Shown piece by piece: positions 34,230 to 34,614 of a stretch of DNA of 34,614 nucleotides. Within the stretch, counting starts at the first letter, position 1, and the number at the start of each line of letters is the position of its first letter. The stretch spans positions 1-34,614 of the forward strand of contig CALFWR010000040.1 of NCBI GenBank assembly GCA_937928555.1, in the 5' to 3' direction. The stretch is from an uncultured Pirellulaceae bacterium. Its GTDB lineage: Bacteria; Planctomycetota; Planctomycetia; Pirellulales; Pirellulaceae. Below the pieces are notes generated by a model that ran no database searches, had not been told where the DNA came from, and worked only from the letters and a program-made list of their open reading frames with translations. The position numbers and the translations under genes were made by a program.

Positions 34230-34371
34230 ACTCGAATTGACCATCCTGCCTTCGGTGACAAATCCGCGATTTTCGAGAACGGTTTGTTGGCGTTCCTATC
34301 CTTCTCACGGCCGCCTTCGACTCGCATCGACACCGATTGCTAAATTCGCGTCCTGTCGCAATAGACTTGAG
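34230..34371. other. Short intergenic region before repeat copy D
   Basis: 142 bp after the dehydrogenase gene with no gene and no clear terminator. It ends in CTTGAG immediately before the repeat, the same context as at copy B. Confidence 0.4.
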
Positions 34372-34478
34372 CCCGGATTATTCACGAGGCGTGGACGTCA
34401 GAATCAGTTGAGACAGTGATCCGCGACTCTGATGCGATGAAACGATCGCTGTGGCTTTCACCTACCGAATGGTTCACA
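34372..34478 (+). repeat. MITE-like element, copy D (truncated, right half missing)
   Basis: The first 107 bp match copy B closely (left terminal repeat, GAGGCGTGG, CAGTTGAGACAGTGATCCGC, GATGAAACGATCGCTGTGG) up to about 34478. The sequence then diverges, and the right half with its terminal repeat is absent. It is thus a decayed or rearranged copy. Its frame beginning at 34371 stays open into the gene that follows. Confidence 0.85.
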
Positions 34479-34484
34479 AGCCAA

Positions 34485-34490
34485 TATAAT
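34485..34490 (+). promoter_or_regulatory. Possible -10 box
   Basis: A perfect TATAAT 18 bp upstream of the ATG at 34509, just past the end of the truncated repeat. There is no good -35 at 17-bp spacing (the position falls in the repeat). If used, the leader would be about 12 bases. Confidence 0.3.
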
Positions 34491-34508
34491 CTAAGGGCCG
34501 CGCCTTAT

Positions 34509-34614
34509 ATGACTTCGCATCTCACAGAACCGCAAATTACCTCCGCGCTAGAGGCTGGGATTATTTCCGAAGACCAAGCCAAAGCCATGCGCGCGGAATT
34601 AAGCACGCAAAACT
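34509..34614 (+). CDS. N-terminal part of a gene running off the window
   Basis: Thirty-five codons are present with no stop, starting MTSHLTEPQITSALEAGI. AAGGG lies 11 bases upstream. The pattern of a short helix, LEAGIIS, then EDQAKAMRAEL is like the N-terminus of DUF2157-type membrane proteins, but 35 residues are too few to be sure. The frame is open upstream through the truncated repeat to a TGA at 34368, with in-frame ATG at 34437, so the protein could begin inside the repeat. Confidence 0.55.
   Translation, partial: MTSHLTEPQITSALEAGIISEDQAKAMRAELSTQN

Noticed and set aside
1..34614. CRISPR array, tRNA or rRNA genes, prophage or toxin-antitoxin system
   Set aside because: No regularly spaced repeats, no tRNA-like T-arm or cloverleaf with tRNA consensus, and no phage, Cas or toxin-antitoxin protein motifs were found. 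The cloverleaf at 8834-8890 lacks tRNA consensus positions.

Overview
The window looks like a chromosomal segment of a planctomycete, most likely of the Pirellulales/Pirellulaceae type. The basis is the protein content: a DUF1559 prepilin-like secreted protein (N-terminal methylation helix plus H-x9-DG-type C-terminus), a PEP-CTERM protein, a Ser/Thr kinase with a large membrane domain, several ECF sigma factors, FHA proteins, a soluble-dehydrogenase/diheme cytochrome protein and many secreted proteins with mixed domains. This is inferred from families only; no rRNA or tRNA gene was seen.

Layout. 1-4.5 kb: one full-length copy of a short inverted-repeat element, an ECF sigma factor preceded by a small unknown gene, an FHA protein, and an overlapping ECF sigma/anti-sigma pair followed at its stop codon by a second copy of the element. 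4.8-8.9 kb: a Ser/Thr kinase with a C-terminal multi-spanning domain, a small membrane protein, a secreted metallo-beta-lactamase-fold hydrolase and a cloverleaf-shaped intergenic repeat. 9-14.2 kb (minus strand): an M1 metallopeptidase translationally coupled to a DUF6702 protein, an enoyl-CoA hydratase-family gene and a DUF6786-like gene. 14.3-18 kb (minus strand): a third copy of the element, then a three-gene ABC operon (ATPase, FtsX/MacB-type permease, ZnuA-like lipoprotein), a deletion derivative of the element and a stand-alone WYL-like gene. 18.2-20.1 kb: ferritin, cupin and an FHA-GGDEF diguanylate cyclase. 20.4-28.2 kb: secreted proteins including a PA-IL-lectin-like protein, two trypsin/PDZ proteins that have lost the whole catalytic triad, a GlpQ-like phosphodiesterase, an intact trypsin/PDZ protease and an NPCBM-domain protein. 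28.2-34.2 kb: PEP-CTERM protein, DUF1559 protein, a DUF1579-VOC fusion and a glucose/sorbosone dehydrogenase-diheme cytochrome fusion. The window ends with a truncated copy of the element whose reading frame runs into the start of another gene.

The most unusual items are: (i) a non-autonomous, MITE-like family of about 185 bp with 15-bp terminal inverted repeats, five copies in 34.6 kb, two abutting stop codons and one joined in frame to a gene; (ii) an operon pairing a ZnuA-like lipoprotein with an altered metal site to an FtsX-type transporter rather than a ZnuB-type permease; (iii) two tandem catalytically dead S1C-type proteases near an intact relative; (iv) the cloverleaf repeat at 8834-8890. 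I do not see a CRISPR array, phage or classical defence system. Coordinates of starts were adjusted where a Shine-Dalgarno sequence or signal peptide favoured an internal start.
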